Assembly: GCA_033032175.1 (NCBI GenBank)
Contig: CM065308.1
Coordinates: 21,819,590 to 21,883,589 of the forward strand
Length of the DNA stretch: 64,000 bases
Direction: 5' to 3'
From: Saturnia japonica
Taxonomy: Eukaryota > Arthropoda > Insecta > Lepidoptera > Saturniidae
Each line of letters starts with the position of its first letter. Positions within the stretch are counted from its first letter, which is position 1. Shown piece after piece: positions 48,901 through 60,264 of this stretch. A program made the position numbers and the translations under genes. The notes under the pieces are model-generated. The model saw nothing but the letters and a program-made list of their open reading frames with translations, was not told where the DNA came from and did no database searches.

Positions 48901-51900
48901 ACTCATTATTTCACACATTGGTGGTAAGCAGCTATCGTAGCCTATGGACCCTACTCCCCGGCTCATTGGTCATTTGGCTACGGTCTTCTTTAGGGTGGAG
49001 ATATTCCATCAGTCAGACTGCCAAAAAATCCAAAGAAATATCCAAAGAAACTTTTCTCTGTTTCGTACCTCTCTTTAAACAAGTTCGTGCGCGACCGTCG
49101 CTATGTGGTGACATACGTGGCAGGGATGAGGTAACACTACACAGTACACTTATAGTAAACAGTATGTTATCTCAGCAGTGTTCTTGAAATAATTATTTGC
49201 AGCCGCTCGGTCGATAAGCACGCACTCTGACTGGGTTTCTTGGGTTATCTACTTATGTATTTGATAGTATTAATAACAACGTTATCCTAACGACCCTGGT
49301 GTTCGACGCCTACATCGGTGAACGAATCAGCGACAAGCAAAAAGTGTGTACTGAAGTTTATCGAGATTTCAAAGTATGCCGTTTCGGGCGCGGCCGTTTG
49401 TACACATACGTACATAAATCACGCCTATTTCCCAAAGGGGTAGGCAGTGACCACGTCCTTCCACCTGCTACGATCCTGGCATACCTCTTTCGCTTCTTCG
49501 ACATTCATTAATCTTTTCATGCATGCTCGTCGGTTTAGAGTACTCTTGACCTTACCTTCCTTCAGAACGTCTCCGATTTGATCGATAAATGTTCGTCTAG
49601 GCCTTCCTCTTCCAACGATTCCTTTCACACTCGCATCATAAATTTGTTTAGTCATTCTTCTTTCATTCATCCTCTCAACGTGCCCAAACCATCTAAGCAT
49701 CCCTTTCTCAATCCGTGTGAATATATCTTCTTTCACACCACAAAGCTCTCTTATCACACTATTTCTTATCCTGTCACTCAGTTTCACTCCCAACATACCT
49801 CTTAGTATGAAGACGTAATACTGTTTACTTTAGTGTACTGTGACTGTGCGCCTACGTAGAGCAATTGCACGCATTTTCCTTTTCCCCTCTACACAACCCA
49901 CCACCGATATCGTCTGTAGTATCTCGCCCCCACCAACGTCTGTCGCCACATTGGAGGGTCGCAGACGAAATTGTCAGACTATAGCTGTACTGGTAGCCTG
50001 TAGAAAGGGTTCTCATGTACTCTACGTACAGTCAAACTCTGTATAAACGGGAGCAAAACGTACACGTTCCAATATGACCCGATTTGATTGAAGAATCGCA
50101 GTCGCCAACGATTTTCGTGCCTCTTTCACCCCCAACCCCTACCTATTCCAACTGCTTCTCCTATCGGGCGCGCAAAGTCACGAACACCGTTTAAATTAAT
50201 AATAAAACCAAAAACTGTGATCTAATTGTTTTCAAATATCCTGCAGGGTCCTCATCAAAACTGGTGAACGATTGCGATATATTTAACACTGACCCTGCTC
50301 GCCATGGAAAGAGACGTCGAAGTTCCTGCACCAGTGCGCCAGCGTGAAGTGCTTGGTGGCTCGCAGACTGGACCGCAGGAGGTCAGCCCTGGTGACTCTC
50401 ACCGGCAGCCGCTCGTGCGAATGACGTGCGTGCACCTTACGCATCTCGCTGTAGAAGAACTCCTGCTTGTTCTGCGGCAAAACGGAACCCTAATATCGAT
50501 CATGTTACATCACACTAACAATGATGGATACGTGGTATCGAATCTCTGCAATGAGACTGAGTTTTCAGTGAATGGAAACATCGTGATGAAACCATAGCAT
50601 GGCATAGGGCAATTAATGTCCGCCTGGCTAGCTACCACCCTCTAACTTGAAAATTTTTCATCAAACACCAATAGGTGTATTCCACCAGCTGCACTTCCGG
50701 CTGCAATATAAACACTTGACTAATAAAAAAAAAACTATTTTGGTTTTGATTTGATTCTCAGACGTCGTACTTAAATATTATATAGCCTATGTCACTTCCA
50801 CAATTAAGACGAATCTAACGACACCTCGTATTCTAAAATCCATCAACCCGTTTAGGCTACAGAACGTGCTAACGAAATAGACATACATACATACGCTCGA
50901 AAACAACCCTTCGCAGTCGGGTAAAGTAAAATCACGTTGACGCACCTTGAAAGAATCCTCTCCTCCGCAGTTGGCGATCAGCAGCTGCGTGAAGGTAGCC
51001 GCAATGAGGTCCCTCTCGGCGGATGCCAGCTCCAACGAGGGTTGCGACCCGTCCTCCAGGGAGAACTCCCCCTCTGGCGCTGACCCGGGTGGAGACGGCT
51101 TCAGTATTAACTGTACTTACAAAATTTTAATTAAACCAAACAAAACCTTCATTTTGTATTACTATACTGCATTTATTTATTCTCACGGAGTGAATTGACA
51201 AGCACTAATGTCAAACTTGAAAATAATATTGTCACATTTCTTTTTGTAGTGTTGTGCTACCGTATACTGAATTGAGGGTTTTTATTTATTATTTTAAATA
51301 TTTTGTGTTATTCAACATACCCGATCATTTATTATTATTATTAGATAATTCAAGAAATTATAAAATGAATATATACGCTTTGGTTGATTGATCCATGTAA
51401 GAAACGAATTTGTCTCCCTTATACGGAATTTAATGATTTTTGAGAAAAACTTATCAATAGGTATAATATGTCATACGAGTTTACAATTAGTACCGATTGG
51501 TGACATCATTATTTTAAAAACAAAATAAACTTGCAACATGAGAAATGTCATTTCACTCTGTGGGAACAAAAAACGCACGATAATTGGTTATTTGATTTTG
51601 ATTTTGGCCTAATCTACCTCGCAGATTTATGCAATGATAGCAGATTGGTTCGGGAGACCGTTCCGATGAGATGCGAATTTTGTTTTGGCTATAAACCATA
51701 TTTGATCGTACTTTAAAAAGCGTCAAACGATTCAATACATGCAGTGCGCTCGATAATTACCTGCCTACTACTATTTTTATGTTGGTACTATATTACCTAT
51801 TCCGCTAAAGATTGATTTAAAATACATAAATGTATATACCTAATTGAAATATTTACTTTTTTTTTGTTTTTAGTATATATGACATTTTTTTTAGCTGTTC

Positions 51901-54900
51901 ATTGTACGTAATGTTACTGTTTAATAAGAGAATGGGGCAGAATGAAAACCAGCATTGCGTATGGTGAAGTGATACCACACCACATACCATCACGCCTGTA
52001 TTCCCTAAGAGTTAGGCAGAGGTGTAATAGGGGACGAGTCTATTGACATTAATCGAGCACAAAGCCTACTGGAAATTTCATTGAAAATCCCAATAACACT
52101 TTACTCGTCCTGGAAAAAGAACCTAGGACCTCGAGGATAGCAGTCGCGCTTACGTCGACTAGGCTAATGTGGCAATAAATTACTATTATAATTTTATTAG
52201 TTTGTTTAAAAGAAATTTGATTAGTTTCAAATTAATAAGTTACTTTATTGATGATTATTTTCGATATACTGGTATACGTTAAAAAAAACTGTGGATATGA
52301 AATCGTACTTTAGTGGAAGGGCAGACACGGAAGGAGGTGATTCGTTTGGGGATGATCTTGAGCAGGTAGTCCTTGACAACGAACTGCCTCGGGCTGAGGC
52401 AGCACAGCACCCGTCGTGGCTTTCCGGGTGACACCAGTCTCGCTTCATAGCACATTGTGTTCTTTGAGGAAATGTTACGCTGGACTGTCGCGCTGTCGCT
52501 GCCTGCACCCAACATTTATAATAATTACATACAAGTAACGAAGAAAACGAGTTAGGCATGAAACGAGTAAAGGATAATACGAGTTACGGACGATACGAGT
52601 AAGGAATTATACGACTAAGGAATAATACTAATAAGGGATATTACGAGTCCATACTCGTACTCGGATGATACGGGTATAGGTAGAACAGATCAGATATCTT
52701 ATCTTAATAATTATCACTCTATGGTCGTGAGGTGGATGACAACCTTGTCGACCAGCTGTATCCGTACCCTGCTAGACAAATACTACTAACCAACGGGATA
52801 AAGCACTGCAAGCTATTCCTCACGGGGATATTTGTCTCTGTGTACTTCTTGAATTTGAATATTTTTTGTCCAACTATCATATAGGTCGTTGATACTATTA
52901 AAACCGAGTGCTTTACATAAGTACTGTATATAAATATGACGGTTGTGAGACGAAAAAATGAGCATAAGGGGCCGTCCATAAATTACGTCACACTTTTAGG
53001 GGGAGGGGGGGGGATCGACGAAGTGTGACATTGTGTGACAAGGGTTGGGGAGGGGTCCCAAATTTTGTGACATCACATTTTTTCTAAATATAATATTTTA
53101 TATCTAAGTACATTAGAACTTCTTTAAGTCGAAAACCTCCCAAACTCGAAAGAATGTGTTCCCTTCCATTCAAGCCCCAAAACCTCCGTTGCACTAAATC
53201 TCAACCCTCTAGTCAAAATAATCACAGAAAAAATTAAATTGGACTTCTGTATCTCGAACATAGCAATGTTTTATTTAACAACTTTTACAACTCGATTATT
53301 TGAAACTTATTATTACCTTTATAGTTCGAAGAAAAATAAGTTATGGATTAAGATTTTTTCTTTCATTAAAGTGATTTTTTTTATGTTTTGTTAATTCTTA
53401 GACCTTTGTTTGATTTCATGTCGATTTTATTGAAAAATAATTTAAATGGAAATTGTCACAATGTCACAAATGTGACCAGCTGTGACAAGGACAGGGGAGG
53501 GATCAATAAATCATGAAATTCGTGTGACGTAATTTATGGATGGCCCCTAAGCGAAATTATCTCAAAACATCTCATTACGTAAACTCAGAACACCCAATTT
53601 AACCGTACTAGTAAATACTGTAAACGTGAGTAAGTCATTTAGACTAGATAACGACCACCATGTATATGGCGAAAAACTAGTAACAGCGAATTACTTCGGT
53701 ACGTTGCATTAATTAGACAATGAATATCCAATTATATAGTGGGTTTCACCGGGGACTTTGAACCCTAATATCTCGGCAGCCTGTTCTGACTAACTGACCA
53801 GTAAGCACGATGCACTCGAACTGTCCGTTGTGCAGCAGCGCCCCCTCGTAGTATAGGGCGGCTTTATACACTCCGGGTTCAGGGAAACATATAATCATGC
53901 TAACACGCTGGTTCACGGCGTCATATTCGAACTGGGCCATCGAGGACAAATTCTCGTCTGGCTCGCAACCGATCCGGTTCACCTGGATTTTGAAACCCTG
54001 AAAACGATTGCCGGTTTATTTATAGGGTAATCGGTCTGCATTTTTGGAGCTCCGTACCTCAAACGAAAAAAAGGAACCCTTATAGGATCAGTTCGTTGTC
54101 CCTCTGTCAAGACCCTTTTTCTCATGAGCATGTGGAGGTATCAAGTTGAAAGCAATACCAAATACCCAGGTCTGCAATCCCTTGGGGCCGTGAAGAAATC
54201 AAACATCTAAGTCAACAGAATCAAAAGATACGGCCGTTTATATCGCATATTTTAACACTCGCAAAAGTAATAAAATGCTATAGGGTACTTCCAGTTGACC
54301 TACAATCATGAAATTTGGCAAAAAGCAATGTCTTATAGTACAAGTAGAGGAAAAAATCCAAATCTGTAAATTTGTAGTTACATCACAAAAAAAAAATTAA
54401 TCAACTGACCGCAGCAATGTCGATGTATTGTAACAACAGTTTTCCAATGGCAAAGTTAAGTTTGTGCCTCGATACAATATATATTTTCGTTAGAATTGTT
54501 CGGGGCTTTCTTCAGTAATGCTAACTAATTATTTTAGTGAATGTAGATGTATAATTACGGAACACCGAACACTGAAGGTCCGACTCGCACTTAGCCGGTT
54601 TTTTATTTAGTTAAGGCCACTGGATACACGTTCTTTAAGCCTAAATTGGTACAATTTTTTTATCTTTATCGCCCCACTAATAAAATTATGGTTCCCTTGT
54701 TAGAACTGTTTTCAGGGAGTTTTTGTGGTAAATCAAAATGCATATTCCTCATTATTATTTTCAAAATATTTAATTTACTTATGCACAATAACAGTACTAT
54801 ATCATATCACGTAAAATCCCATTAATATTATATAATATATTATGTAATATTGGAGGTATTTTGCATGACATAGGTTTGAAAAAGGTTTCTTTGCAGACTA

Positions 54901-57900
54901 GAAAAGTTCAAACTTTAACAATTACAAAAGAAAAGTAGAGTATCTGAAGGACGCAATGATGGCTTTGTTGATAGCGTGAACGGACTCCGTGTCGCTCAAC
55001 GTAAGTTCAAATTCCTGCAATGAGCCTGAGCTTTCGGTGAAGGAATACATCGTGATGAAACCATAGCATGGCGGTAGGGCTTTTTCTAATGCCCGCCTGA
55101 CCAGCTGCCACCCTCAAGTTCAAAATCAAACCCCAAATACCAATAAGTGTTTCCAGCAGCTGCCCTTGAGAGACAGTCTTGTCTACTATACTTAGCGTGC
55201 TACAATCTTGGGCCACATCGTCACTTAGGATCAGTTGAGATTGTGGCCAGAACGGTAAATAATGATTAAAAAAAAGGTTGGTGTAGTACTAACATCCCTG
55301 TGTGGCAGCGGCAGCGGCGCGGGGTTGTCGTACTGGTCGCGCGGATGCACGTGCAACGCGCGCGCACGTCCCGCCGTCCACACGAGCGCGTGGTGCGACC
55401 GTGCCACGCGCGACCGCCGCGCCTCAACGCGCCCCGCCACAAACCACTTGCGGTGCGGCCCGCAGCACGCCAGTGCCCCACCTATCCGTCCACCATTAAA
55501 ACACCTTATTCAATTTACGCCATGACTGCCAAATTAATTTTAGAGGCGACCAATAATTTTTTTCTCTCTCTTTAATTTAGTCTTAGTCACATGAACGACT
55601 ATGTTGCCGATTTAATATTAATAAGCTTCACAAGAAAATTTTCAGGCAACATAAGAAATACTATTAACAATGACTTAACTTAATTTTATAGCTCCCTTGC
55701 AAAAGAAGACGTAGGGGACAGCCAAAATGGGATTATAAACCCTTTTGCAAAAAAAAATTGGATACTTTAGATTCTTTTTCTCTACTTCAGTGAATTATTA
55801 CAAGAAAGAGGTTTTATTAATTTGACAGATGTTTTGGTATGTTATTTGAAGCATCCTTGGCATGATTTAAAATTTGGAATTAACAAAAGAAAAATAATGA
55901 TTATTGTAAAATTTCTTTACTAATGGTGCGAATTGCTGAAATTGTTTTTTGCTGATTAATAAAATTTTAAAACTTTTTGGATATTTTCCGCAAATTAAAC
56001 AATTTAATATTTCTTTTTACATTCTTCTTCTTGTTTTGGCGCCGCAAAAGCACTTGCCAGTGTCAAAGTGGGGCTTTCAGTGTCAATGTTTTTAAGTCGT
56101 TCGTAAAATTTTCCAGTGATCAAGGTTTTTTTAAGTCTTCGTATACAATATACATTATAAACAAAGTGGCGTCCAACAAGATGATGGCCGCCTTGTTAGA
56201 ACGATCTAAGGAATTTTTGTGGGATCCCAGAATGCATGCTCTTGATTTATATTCATAATCCACTTCACGTACACAAAAACCAAACTATATCACGTAAAAT
56301 GCCACCAATATTACGTAATATAGAGGTCAAAACCTAAGTAAAAGAACTAAAAATAAAAAAAAACCCCAACATGTTACTTCAAGATCCCGCCAAAAACTCC
56401 CTTTTTACATTAAATACCACTTTCTGATATTCACTTATATAGCGATAAAGGCAGGTAAGATTATAGTGTAAACAAATGTAACACATACGTTCTTGTCTTT
56501 GCAACCAAAGCGGTAGCATTTTTAAAAAGAAAACACTACACAAGTCTTGCACAAATTTAATTGTCAGAATTAAAATTCAGCAATTAATTTAGGTGCTGTG
56601 CGACTTCTAGTCTTTATTTGCAGAGACTGAAAACTAACAGAACTTAATGAAATAAAGGTAATGGAAAAATGCAATTTGGCATTTGAAAAGTTCTGGAATG
56701 TGATATTGCTGAAAGAGCGAATATGTATAGAGTACAACAGTTCGCAATATTTCTTACCGATCAGCACGGAAATCGTGTAGACCCCAGCGATCCTGACAGT
56801 GAACTTGACTCGTGCGGTGTTCGCCTGCGCGGGGTCTCCCGATCCCAGCTCTATCACCGCTGTCACCTAATATACAGGGTTATTGGTAATTCGCCGTATT
56901 CCCGTTAGGAGGCGATAGGGGTGACTATTTGTAATAATTTTAACCCTCATATGCATTATGCAAAAGTGAACCATTTTTAAGCTATCATGTTTTTTAGCTT
57001 TATTCAAAATAAATCAAAAATGCAACATCAAAAATTTATTTCAAATAACGTATCAATTTAAATCTCATTTTTTCTTCTGATTTATAAAAACGAATAAACA
57101 CTGGTTACTCATTTATCAATATTAAAACAACAATTATCGGTCCAAATTTTAAAATGCGAGACGAAAAACGATATTATTTCAATCTTTTTTTGAGATTATT
57201 CTCTACTAAAATGCCGTTTTCTTAGCTCTCTAACAATGTATAACAACTAGGAACTTATTTCAACCAAAAATGTAATACTTCAATAAAAAAAAAAAAAAAA
57301 CTTACTTAGGATCAAAGTAATAAAAAGTTGTAAATCTGTCTTCAAGTACATTACAGATGTGTTTCGGCAGCTGCACTCGAGAACCAGCAAAGAAATATAA
57401 AATGAATACACTAACTTTCCTAGTCCCATATGAGATGGAGACGGTGAGCTCGTCGGTGTCACATATCGGGTACGGCTGCCCGTTCCTCTGGTAGCAGAGC
57501 ACCGTGAAGCACATGGTCTCACCCACCGGCTGGGGCTCCTCCCAACCCCATTCGATCTGACGGAATAAACATACAACGCTCACTCAATCAATGCGATTGC
57601 AGTGCGATCAAACACAATCACTATGTTAGTGTCTTTGCGGGACACGGGACGGCGGGTGTATACGTATATACACGGTATTGAGATAATAACATATATCTTA
57701 AGATCAATATACTATGCATGTCATTGCAACTGTGACAAATATCAAATGACAAATAAAATAATTCATTATATTGTTGTCTTTATTGGAATGCTAAATATAA
57801 AATTACTATAATGAACAAAATTTGTACGTGTATTTTTGACGCGCGATTAAAGTAAAACTACTTTGAATTTAATAACATATATTAATAATATAATTCACTC

Positions 57901-59827
57901 AGAACGCATCAAAGCATTACTTTTCTTTGCCTGTATAGTTTTTTTTTAAATGCAACGTCGGTAATTCCTTCTTGGTAAAAAAATGTCATATGTAGCCGTC
58001 ACAAAAATATAACCGCGAAAGAACCTGTCTCGAGAGCCTTTAATATATTTAATATTTTTAACATAAAACTCTAGAGATAGTTTCTTTGTTTGAACGCGCT
58101 AATCTCCGGAACAAGTGGTCAAGTTTTGAAAAATTATTTTTACATTTATAGCCTATTTATTGAGGTAGGTTATAGGCTATGTAACTTCACGCTACAACTC
58201 TAAGGAGCGAAGCAGTAACCATGAAAGTCAAGCAATCTGGAAAGCTTTAGAGAAAAGAGAAAAACTATACATGGGTGCGTTTGCTGATGATGCGGTAGAT
58301 AGTTGGATAAAGAAGCACGGGTGAGACCGTAGGACACATCTAATAGTGTATATTAAATCTATGTTTAATAGTTTATATCCAGTATCAGAGGTGGTCAATA
58401 TTACAACAACGAATAATGTAATGCATTATTCCTAAGCAATAAATAACAAATTAATGAGAAAATTATTATTCTGCTGTTCGTAATCAATAATCATTGTTCA
58501 CAATGACAATAGTCAGCCAGTGTTATCGGAACGTGTGAACAGGCAAGCATTATGCAACCATCAACAGGTGTGTAAGAGAGAGGACTTCACGCTGTTACGA
58601 ATAATGAATGTTCGATAATTATCCTTGAGTGTACGACATAAAGTTCACTTTTATTTTTTGTGTCATTGTTACCAATTATAATACAAAACATGACAGCAAA
58701 TTACCGAACAGCAGAATAACGACAACAGTTTATAATAACGATTGTTGAACAATAACACAACAACGTAATTCATTATTGAAAAACAGTCGTTCTTGCCATC
58801 TTTATCCAGCATCGATAAAATATTCACTAGACGCCTACTACTTCTATTTCTTACTAAAACATTCTTCTCGACTAGCAAAATTATGGTAAAACGGACTATA
58901 TACTGGAGATAATATATAATTGACCACATGAGAAACAACGTAAATTCAATATTTAATAAACCCCCGACACGAGTAACCTATTCATTGAGACCATTCCAAT
59001 GAGCCTAAACACGATATCTCTGCTGTAATTTGGTGAGGAGTTAGGTATCCTACGGATTCTAGATGACGCTGCAGCGTCAGGCCAAAGTTTTTCTAATATC
59101 ATTGAAGTAACAAAATACTAAATCTTGACTCAATCAGACATGTGGAAGATGATCACGTTTATTTATCTATTAGAAAAGAGGTGAAAATCTTCAAAAGGCT
59201 AAACAGATTTTCTTGAACCATAGCCAAGAATCACCTTTCAAACAAAAAAATCTACATCAAAATCAGTTCAGCCGTTTGTGAGCTAAAATGCCACAAACAG
59301 ACATACAAGCACACAAACACATTGCGTATCGACACACGTTATACTTATGACACTCCCCTTTTTGTGTCGGCAGTTAAAAATAGTATGCAACTTACAGCGC
59401 ACACATACCCGGATAACAGTGGTTCCTAAAGTAGATTCCTTGGACAAGTCACAAACGTTACGTGAATTAGTTACATTCGTAAAATTCTCTGCTAATATCT
59501 GATAAGATTTCTTGCCCCGGAGGAAAAGAAATCCCTTGTCGGATAAGATATGGGACTAGCGAAGGTTCTCGGGCCCTAACTGTTCACGATATAATACAAT
59601 AATAATAACTATATTAATAATTCAGAGAGGGAATCATTTCCAGACATCAATCACTATAATTATCATAATAATCCACCATAGAGAAATAGTACCTTACAGC
59701 TGGGCGGGTGAAGGTATTTCCCGGTGACGTACTGCAGCAACGTATGCTTCGCCTCGGGAGTGAGCGAGGGCTGCGTCATGGCCGCGAGGGTCACCAGCCC
59801 GCACACCGAGATCGATACCACCAGCAT
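42904..59827 (-). CDS. AREL1: AREL1-like HECT E3 ubiquitin ligase, 13 coding exons
   Basis: Exons in transcript order: 59827-59693, 57556-57416, 56866-56758, 55481-55294, 53997-53799, 52502-52309, 51110-50946, 50471-50294, 48760-48615, 47746-47603, 45832-45665, 45309-45157, 43275-42904. All have AG/GT borders and phases that join; the total is 2292 nt, giving 763 residues. The protein starts with a hydrophobic stretch (about residues 1-17), then a filamin-type repeat (about 46-160), a linker, and a HECT domain over roughly the last 380 residues. The catalytic cysteine is residue 730 in AHTCFNQL (codon 43006-43008), and the end EGFGMI matches the AREL1 C-terminus. In mammals AREL1 ubiquitinates IAP antagonists and restrains apoptosis; that role is carried over by homology. 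Human AREL1 is about 823 residues; here the N-terminus and the filamin-HECT linker are shorter. The start is the first ATG of the first recognised exon, and untranslated exons may lie upstream. The least certain splice is the donor at 52309. Confidence 0.9.
43985..44071 (+). repeat. short poly(A) retroposon, copy 4
   Basis: ccccaagtccggtgaagctg starts the unit; it ends with cagtgtagtcagttc and 16 A (44056-44071). This copy shows the tail most clearly. It lies in an AREL1 intron. Confidence 0.72.
44106..44400 (+). pseudogene. LINE 3' ORF fragment (RTE-like C-terminus)
   Basis: Plus-strand sequence encodes the end of a LINE polyprotein: IRKNAKVEDIGVRITQLK, a stop, then EWWPRDGKRSIGRQLARGVD and WRKREKAYAMHW, ending at about 44390. 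This ending is typical of RTE-like and craniofacial-protein-2-annotated LINEs in insects. The tail is a short tgatgatgac run, as in RTE elements. It follows directly after the poly(A) retroposon at 43985-44071, between AREL1 exons 12 and 13. Confidence 0.7.
44602..44853 (+). repeat. tRNA-derived SINE, fullest copy
   Basis: Starts with tggtggtcgtaagcgcgac (A-box-like) followed by ggttcgattcccaggtc (B-box), the internal RNA polymerase III promoter of a tRNA-derived SINE. The body shares tgttattggggttttctatg and the end gcgtgatggtatg with other copies here. The open frame over it is not a gene. Confidence 0.75.
46441..47470 (+). mobile_element. Tc1-like transposon with central deletion
   Basis: The left part begins near a ggttgcaaaaaatggacac motif, like the ends of Tc1 elements. 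After about 300 bp of AT-rich leader come the two ends of a Tc1-type transposase. A second copy of the leader is present at 55735. The right boundary is unclear; no good inverted match to the left end was found. It sits in the AREL1 intron between exons 10 and 11, on the opposite strand. Confidence 0.7.
46749..47404 (+). pseudogene. Tc1-type transposase N- and C-terminal remnants
   Basis: The frame from ATG 46749 meets a stop nine codons on, then continues as a paired helix-turn-helix (LLEESCSQAYVTQRLSVSR, TVQRTWQRYEET) and GRIRCTKPRDD up to about 47050. The DDE core is missing. From about 47247 the C-terminal tail resumes (APQNIRELKRVIAEEWERIP, then a frame change and RRRIQVLILARGGH) and ends at 47404. 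The order and motifs are those of Tc1 transposases; the protein cannot be made. Confidence 0.75.
48170..48385 (-). pseudogene. mariner transposase N-terminal remnant
   Basis: The minus strand has broken pieces of a mariner DNA-binding domain: EQTACNINDVY in one frame and NARYGFWFNR, FGNFDLNESRGQPGT in another. They correspond to the region before the linker in DD34D mariners. Stops and frameshifts are many, and the catalytic part is absent. It differs from the cecropia-type element at 30.7 kb, so it is a separate, older insertion. Confidence 0.55.
49400..49796 (-). pseudogene. LINE 3' ORF fragment, second family
   Basis: Minus strand 49796-49425 is open for 124 codons: MLGVKLSDRIRNSVI, MLRWFGHVERMN, GRGRPRRTFIDQIGDVL and DVVTAYPFGK at the end. 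This is the C-terminal tail found in many lepidopteran LINEs. After the stop the tail reads GGCGTGATTTATGTACGTATG, a short TATG-like repeat expected at the 3' end. Only the 3' end is present, as is usual for 5'-truncated LINE copies. It sits in the AREL1 intron between exons 8 and 9. Confidence 0.75.
50505..50730 (+). repeat. same dispersed repeat, copy 2
   Basis: cgaatctctgcaatgagact and acatcgtgatgaaaccatag match copy 1; the 3' end is cut off. It lies between AREL1 exons 7 and 8. Confidence 0.55.
50756..50932 (+). repeat. uninterrupted paralogue of the mariner target repeat
   Basis: Reads cagacgtcgtacttaaatat and on through tatatagcctatgtcac with no insertion, and later acgacacctcgtattc and cttcgcagtcgggtaaa. 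It serves as an empty site for the mariner at 17343. Confidence 0.75.
51982..52174 (-). repeat. tRNA-derived SINE copy in AREL1 intron
   Basis: Reverse complement of the same SINE, from cataccatcacgcctgtatt (3' end) to gcagtcgcgcttacgtcg (head). About 30 bp in the middle are missing compared with 44602-44853. Confidence 0.7.
52968..53547. mobile_element. MITE with 26-bp inverted ends and TAA duplication
   Basis: The left end ggggccgtccataaattacg and the right end (reverse complement ggggccatccataaattacg) match over about 26 bp. TAA flanks both sides (52965-52967 and 53548-53550). There is no coding capacity. The 3-bp duplication suggests a PIF/Harbinger-like origin, but this is not certain. 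It lies in the AREL1 intron between exons 5 and 6. Confidence 0.85.
54043..54603 (+). repeat. 570-bp dispersed repeat, copy 3
   Basis: Starts ggagctccgtacctcaaacg and ends ggtccgactcgcacttagcc. It has tgacctacaatcatgaaatt in the middle. It lies in an AREL1 intron, just left of the 54690 repeat. Confidence 0.65.
54690..54905. repeat. partial copy of the 377-bp family
   Basis: Shares ggttcccttgttagaactg, acttatgcacaataac and the attacgtaatatt-like core with the copies at 26712 and 56024, with more divergence. A shorter trace of the same core is seen at about 20120-20170. Confidence 0.45.
54953..55256 (+). repeat. dispersed repeat ending in GATCAG(G/T)TGAGA, copy 1
   Basis: Contains aaattcctgcaatgagcctg, acatcgtgatgaaaccatag and the end tcacttaggatcagttgaga. 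Other copies lie at 50505, 32880 (reverse), 23645 and 16197. It is probably a LINE tail or SINE. Confidence 0.6.
55735..56470 (+). mobile_element. second Tc1-like copy, 5' part only, split by a nested insert
   Basis: About 290 bp (55735-56023) matches the leader of the Tc1-like element at 46441-46735 (for example gcaaaaaaaaattggatac, then tttctctacttcagtgaa). The match resumes at 56401 with ctttttacattaaatacc and continues to about 56470. The interruption is exactly one inserted repeat (56024-56400). It lies in an AREL1 intron. Confidence 0.7.
56024..56400. mobile_element. 377-bp non-autonomous element nested in Tc1 copy
   Basis: The insert is flanked by an 11-bp direct repeat, ctttttacatt, at 56013-56023 and 56401-56411. 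Related sequence occurs at about 26712-27020 and, in part, at 54690-54905, including a shared ccaccaatattacgtaatat segment. It has no coding capacity, no poly(A) tail and no clear terminal inverted repeats. Its class is unknown. Confidence 0.7.
58080..58345 (+). mobile_element. Helitron-like element, short copy 5
   Basis: Starts tttctttgtttgaacgcgct and aatctccggaacaagtgg as in copy 3, then jumps to an end reading gcacgggtgagaccgtagga. About 265 bp, in the first AREL1 intron. Confidence 0.4.
58346..59692. other. first AREL1 intron, right part
   Basis: Nothing coding. A dispersed-repeat trace at 59257-59330 (aaatcagttcagccgtttgt) is the only recognised element. Confidence 0.45.
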
Positions 59828-60264
59828 ACCACCTTAAACAATATCCGGAAATAATCTTTACACCTACATTATTATATAGGCTATATCTAATAATATGCCC
59901 AAATGTTTCGAATTCATGCAAAAATGTTCGCTTTAGGACTATTGCACGAACTGGCAGTAAGCATTTTATTTTTAATTATTAGTTTTTTTCAAATATTCAT
60001 GTTATTGTAATTCACTATACTGTATGAAATAAATAATAAACATGGTTATCTCTTTGATTAGTCGAAATTATCGAACAAAATCTAAATAAATTTGTAACGA
60101 AACAATATGAATTTATCTCTCGATGTATTCTGAGATTTTTAAATAATATTACATGCCAATATAAATATTTATGTATTGTCTACTAAAACCCATATTAAAT
60201 TTATTATATTAAACTGTATTTTGATTTAAATTGTTTGCAAAATACTAAGGTCACTAATAAATTA

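Noticed and set aside
55262..55575. Several overlapping plus-strand open frames
   Set aside because: They lie over the very GC-rich AREL1 exon 55294-55481, which reads in phase on the minus strand.
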